Shown here piece after piece: positions 5,042-7,902 of a stretch of DNA of 7,902 nt. Position 1 is the stretch's first letter. The number at the start of each line of letters is the position of its first letter. This stretch comes from Candidatus Fibrimonadales bacterium. GTDB taxonomy: Bacteria > Fibrobacterota > Fibrobacteria > Fibrobacterales > Fibrobacteraceae. A model generated the notes under the pieces. It made no database searches. It was not told the DNA's origin and worked only from the letters and a program-made list of their open reading frames with translations. A program made the position numbers and the translations under genes. The DNA is taken from assembly GCA_009788135.1 (NCBI GenBank), contig WQSA01000086.1, positions 1,214 through 9,115 of the forward strand. Reading direction: 5' to 3'.

Positions 5042-6662
5042 ACAACCTCATCTGAAACGTGTTCAGACTTTCAAATCGCTCTCCCTTTGCATCTTCCAAG
5101 CCCAACGCTAAACGATCGCTAAGCTGATGCTGATAGGAGAATTCCAAAAAACGAGTCAATGCAAAACGCAAATCCGCTGAAAGTTCTTCTATTATGTAAT
5201 CGCTAAGCTTTGCCTTTGGCAAAAATACCTCGCCAATCAAATCCAAAGTGACAAATCTTGTAATGGAAAGCCTTATGTTCAAAGAATTTTCCCAGCCATA
5301 ATCATAAATATTGTCAGTCGCAAGCATGAACTCTGTTTTTTCTTTATTGCTGGGAACCAGCAATCTCCTTCTTATGGTCTGCCTTGCAGCAAAACCGGTT
5401 TGAGCGGAAGCATCCATTGTATTCGATACCACTGGACGCAAATTCAATCCAATGCCCTCGCCTATGCGAAGCGGATCAAATGAAGAGCTTAGGCGAATTC
5501 TATCCGTAGCAATTCCCAAAGAATCTTCCAGCCAATGATATTCCCGAAAAACATGAGTTTTCATATTAATCCTTGTATATGGACCTATCCACTCCAAAAA
5601 CCTGTACACAACGCTACTTTGAAACTGCAATAAATCCTGGGCAACGCTCCATTGAACATCCTGTTTTTCAGCATTCAGCAACTGCATATTCTCTCTTATG
5701 TAAAGCTCGGTTAGCCAAAATACCTTTGGCGGAGTGTAAAGCATGCGCAAACGCAAGTCGCCAAGAACATTCCAGGAACTGCTTTTTTCCCCTTCCGCCG
5801 TTAGCAATGTTGTATAGCTAGCAGAACCGCCAAGCCGAAGCCCATAAGTCCAGTAAGAATTTTTTGTCGTGTTTATGCGCATTTTCTGAACGCCGCCCGC
5901 AATCAGCCGACCAGTGCTTTCTTCAAAAACAAGCTCAACATGGCTCAATTCTCCAGGATTTACCTGCACGGTTATATAGTTTAGAATAGAGCTGACATTT
6001 TCGCCGCTTCTGGAAATTCTGTACACTTGGGGCGGCAAAATCCAAGTTTTAATATCGTTTAATCTCTCTTGCGTCAAGCCATAACCTCTGCCATAACTCT
6101 CTCCGCTGCTAATGGAAAAAATCTCATAATTCTCGGAAATAGCTTCGCCGTCTTCATTTATCGTATTAATCACAAGACCGCCCCAATCAGGCGGAATCAA
6201 AGTTGTCTTCCCCTCTTTTACCTCAATATCGTATTCAAGCATTTTATCTTTGCTGCCAGAACCCATAATAACCTTATAGTTTCCATAAGGCACAACCAAG
6301 CGAAAACCGTGTTTTCCAGACCATTCTTTTCCTATATGTTCTTTTGAAAGAGTATCCGTTTTTATAGCTATATATTCAGGCTCCAAACGGCTATCCGTAA
6401 AACGAGGGATAAAAATCGCACCCTGTCCCATTCCTATAAAAGTTTCATCGCTATTCATCTGCTCATCCAAACTCGGCGCAGACCAGCTATTGTCTTGGAA
6501 AAAATCATAGTCCTCGTGTCTTTGCACAAGTTCTCTGCTCCGCTCCAAAGCAATCTGGGAATCTTTTATCTCTATGCCGGGAAGCTCCGGCGGCGGCACT
6601 GCAAATGCAATTGTCTGAGCCCCGATTCCCAAGATTAAAAGGATTTTCAGGATACTTCTCAC
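5028..6662 (-). CDS. outer-membrane beta-barrel protein with periplasmic beta domains, unrecognised family
   Basis: A 544-residue exported protein that I cannot assign to a named family. A signal peptide is clear: MRS, a hydrophobic run (4-19) and a likely cleavage after AFA (19-21), leaving a mature VPPPELPG start. Residues 30-75 are charged and helical. Residues about 80-250 look like two small beta-sandwich modules; RLVVPYGNYKVIMGSG (121-136) resembles the PEGA type. From about 252 to the end, alternating polar/aromatic strands separated by turns suggest a beta-barrel of roughly a dozen or more strands, ending in MRLYVNF with the terminal Phe used as an outer-membrane assembly signal. The GTG start overlaps the lipoprotein stop (GTGA), with GGGAG seven bases upstream. 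This placement suggests it is the outer-membrane partner of the MCE system upstream. Alternatives are a porin-like or structural surface protein merely carried in the operon. Confidence 0.8.
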   Translation of the reverse strand: MRSILKILLILGIGAQTIAFAVPPPELPGIEIKDSQIALERSRELVQRHEDYDFFQDNSWSAPSLDEQMNSDETFIGMGQGAIFIPRFTDSRLEPEYIAIKTDTLSKEHIGKEWSGKHGFRLVVPYGNYKVIMGSGSKDKMLEYDIEVKEGKTTLIPPDWGGLVINTINEDGEAISENYEIFSISSGESYGRGYGLTQERLNDIKTWILPPQVYRISRSGENVSSILNYITVQVNPGELSHVELVFEESTGRLIAGGVQKMRINTTKNSYWTYGLRLGGSASYTTLLTAEGEKSSSWNVLGDLRLRMLYTPPKVFWLTELYIRENMQLLNAEKQDVQWSVAQDLLQFQSSVVYRFLEWIGPYTRINMKTHVFREYHWLEDSLGIATDRIRLSSSFDPLRIGEGIGLNLRPVVSNTMDASAQTGFAARQTIRRRLLVPSNKEKTEFMLATDNIYDYGWENSLNIRLSITRFVTLDLIGEVFLPKAKLSDYIIEELSADLRFALTRFLEFSYQHQLSDRLALGLEDAKGERFESLNTFQMRLYVNF

Positions 6663-7336
6663 TCTATTTCTCCCGGCGGCGGCAACTCTTCTATCTCAAT
6701 GGGAGCCGGAATAATTTGAACAGCAGCTCGCGGTTTGCCGCTTATTGAATACATAACAGAATCTATATTGGCAATAGCTTCGTTGTTTATCAATTCCAAC
6801 AACTCAGACAAACCGCGTACAACATATATCGGTTCAAAATTGCTAACCTTTTTGCGATAAGACCACTCTCGGCTCCACAGAATTTTTTTTGTCCTGTTTT
6901 CCTGCAAATGCATATTCATGGCCAAGTGCGCATACCATTCATCTTGATTGTCATATTCTTCCAGCGCTCTTATAGTCCCGCTTACCGTAAAATCAGGCTC
7001 TTCCGCATCTACGCTTCTTCTGACTTCCGAGAAAAGTTTAGCCGCTTCAAAATGACGGAAAAGCACGTCTGCCACCATATATTCCGGTTTTACTGCCCAA
7101 AATTCATAATTGTAAAAATGCAATTGAAACGGAGACTGCCTGTACACTATGTTGTTGCGACGATAGACCTCAGCTACATCAAAATCTTTTATCCTCACAG
7201 TGTATGGATAAACCGCCTCGCTAAGCATTTCCTTTGGCGTTGGCACATAGTCAAGCTGATAATAGCGATTTTCTATAATTCTCCCAAAACAACCCAAAAG
7301 CAACAGGGTTATTGCGCAAACCAAAATTTTTCTCAT
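6659..7336 (-). CDS. PqiC-like lipoprotein, ABC-type transport auxiliary family
   Basis: A 225-residue lipoprotein. The signal sequence MRKILVCAITLLLLGC ends in a lipobox (LLGC) with C16 as the lipidated residue; no Asp follows it, which fits outer-membrane sorting where the +2 rule holds. The body matches the ABC_trans_aux (PqiC) pattern: YYQLDYVP (25-32), then the block around IVYRQSPFQLHFYNYEFW (63-80), MVADVLFRHFEAAKLFSEVRR (87-107) and the late strand KKILWSREWSY (150-160). Known relatives sit at the outer membrane and bind the far end of MCE proteins such as PqiB. It overlaps the MCE gene by four bases (ATGA), with AGAGG five bases before the ATG. The C-terminus carries a Pro/Glu-rich tail (207-225) ending PPPGEIE that is probably disordered and is not part of the domain. 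The family call is strong; the transported lipid is unknown. Confidence 0.86.
   Translation of the reverse strand: MRKILVCAITLLLLGCFGRIIENRYYQLDYVPTPKEMLSEAVYPYTVRIKDFDVAEVYRRNNIVYRQSPFQLHFYNYEFWAVKPEYMVADVLFRHFEAAKLFSEVRRSVDAEEPDFTVSGTIRALEEYDNQDEWYAHLAMNMHLQENRTKKILWSREWSYRKKVSNFEPIYVVRGLSELLELINNEAIANIDSVMYSISGKPRAAVQIIPAPIEIEELPPPGEIE
6670..6674 (-). promoter_or_regulatory. ribosome-binding site for the barrel gene inside the lipoprotein tail codons
   Basis: On the minus strand GGGAG lies seven bases before the GTG at 6662, supporting that unusual start. It is formed by the codons for Pro-Gly-Glu near the lipoprotein C-terminus, so part of that tail sequence may be kept for translation of the next gene. 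Confidence 0.55.
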
Positions 7337-7902
7337 CTTATCCTCTGTTGTTTTTCTTCGCCGCGAATCAAGAGAGACGGATTTTCTCTGACCTGGCGGC
7401 TAACTTCCTTCAAGTTTTCCACCGATTCCCTTAAATAGCGAACTGTTACGGACAAATCTTCCTGATTGCGGTAAATAAGCTGGTCGCTTCTTTTAGCCAA
7501 AAGCTCTACGGACTTTGCAGCATCGTTTGCGCTTTTTATAGCAGCTTCTATCTGCAAATTCTGAATCTTTCTATCCGTGTGCGCTGCCAGGGAGTCAATT
7601 CTGGCAATTGCACGCGCGGCTTTATCCTCTATCGATCTTAAGTCCGTAACTGCCTCATTTGTATTTTCCAAGAGCAATTTTGCCTGAATGGGAAGGTCGC
7701 TCAAATTCTTTGAATTTTTCACCAAAAGTTCATCTGTTCTAGCAGTTATGTCATCTAAATTTGCAAGAATTTTTGCCAAACGCTTTTGATTTTGCTCATC
7801 TGTGATGGAAAGCAAATTGTTCAGTATGCCTTCGACTTTTGTAGCAATATGCTCCGCTTGCCCTGTGATCTGCTTTAACCCGCTAACCGAAGATTGTATA
7901 AA
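7333..7902 (-). CDS. MCE (MlaD/PqiB-like) lipid-transport protein, C-terminal part only
   Basis: The reading frame is open to the window edge, so only the last 189 residues are seen and the MCE domain itself lies outside. The visible part is nearly all helix with coiled-coil character, rich in Ala, Leu, Asn and Asp. It starts as FIQSSVSGLKQITGQAEH and ends with VRENPSLLIRGEEKQQ. An ENPS-x-L-x-x-G ending of this kind is typical of MCE proteins. By family the helices assemble into a tube or needle that carries lipid between the inner and outer membranes, fed by an MlaE/MlaF-type ABC transporter. The call rests on the helical tail, this ending and the PqiC-like lipoprotein overlapping by four bases. 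An in-frame TTG at 7815 is not the start, because the helical pattern continues upstream without a break. The permease and ATPase genes are expected just beyond 7902. Confidence 0.8.
   Translation of the reverse strand, partial: FIQSSVSGLKQITGQAEHIATKVEGILNNLLSITDEQNQKRLAKILANLDDITARTDELLVKNSKNLSDLPIQAKLLLENTNEAVTDLRSIEDKAARAIARIDSLAAHTDRKIQNLQIEAAIKSANDAAKSVELLAKRSDQLIYRNQEDLSVTVRYLRESVENLKEVSRQVRENPSLLIRGEEKQQRIR

Noticed and set aside
6908..7438. Plus-strand reading frame of 176 codons
   Set aside because: It lies opposite the lipoprotein and MCE genes, and its product has a scrambled composition with no recognisable domain.
7333..7815. Complete 160-residue coiled-coil gene starting at TTG 7815
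   Set aside because: The frame stays open to the window edge and the helical pattern continues, so it is the end of a longer MCE gene.

Overview
The window looks like a piece of a Gram-negative bacterial chromosome. The evidence is an outer-membrane beta-barrel protein with a C-terminal Phe, an MCE-type lipid-transport protein with its lipoprotein partner, a type VI secretion Hcp protein and a CheX/CheY chemotaxis pair. Base composition is moderately AT-rich. Most starts are preceded by a GAGG or GGAG ribosome-binding site, so this is not a Bacteroidetes-like genome without Shine-Dalgarno sites. This gene mix would fit Fibrobacterota or a similar deep-branching Gram-negative phylum, but that is only a guess. 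No rRNA, tRNA, insertion sequence, CRISPR array or phage gene was seen, and no stretch above 70 bases lacks a gene.

Plus strand, 27-3976. A CheX-like CheY-P phosphatase and a single-domain CheY receiver are followed after only 10 bases by a branched-chain amino acid aminotransferase (IlvE family). After a 66-base gap comes an Hcp protein with no other type VI secretion gene in view. Next are a family-2-like glycosyltransferase and a class I SAM methyltransferase, arranged as a tight pair. G+C falls inside the glycosyltransferase gene and stays low through the methyltransferase, which suggests a separate origin for that pair.

Minus strand, 7902-3950. Five genes are packed almost without gaps: the C-terminal part of an MCE (MlaD/PqiB-like) protein cut by the window edge, a PqiC-like lipoprotein (ABC-transport auxiliary family), a 544-residue outer-membrane protein, a radical SAM enzyme and a small three-helix membrane protein. 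The first three overlap by four bases at each junction. They plausibly form one envelope lipid-trafficking module in which the MCE protein spans the periplasm, the lipoprotein sits at the outer membrane, and an unrecognised barrel protein with periplasmic beta domains is a dedicated outer-membrane partner. This is the most interesting part of the window. The last minus-strand gene meets the methyltransferase tail to tail with a 27-base overlap.
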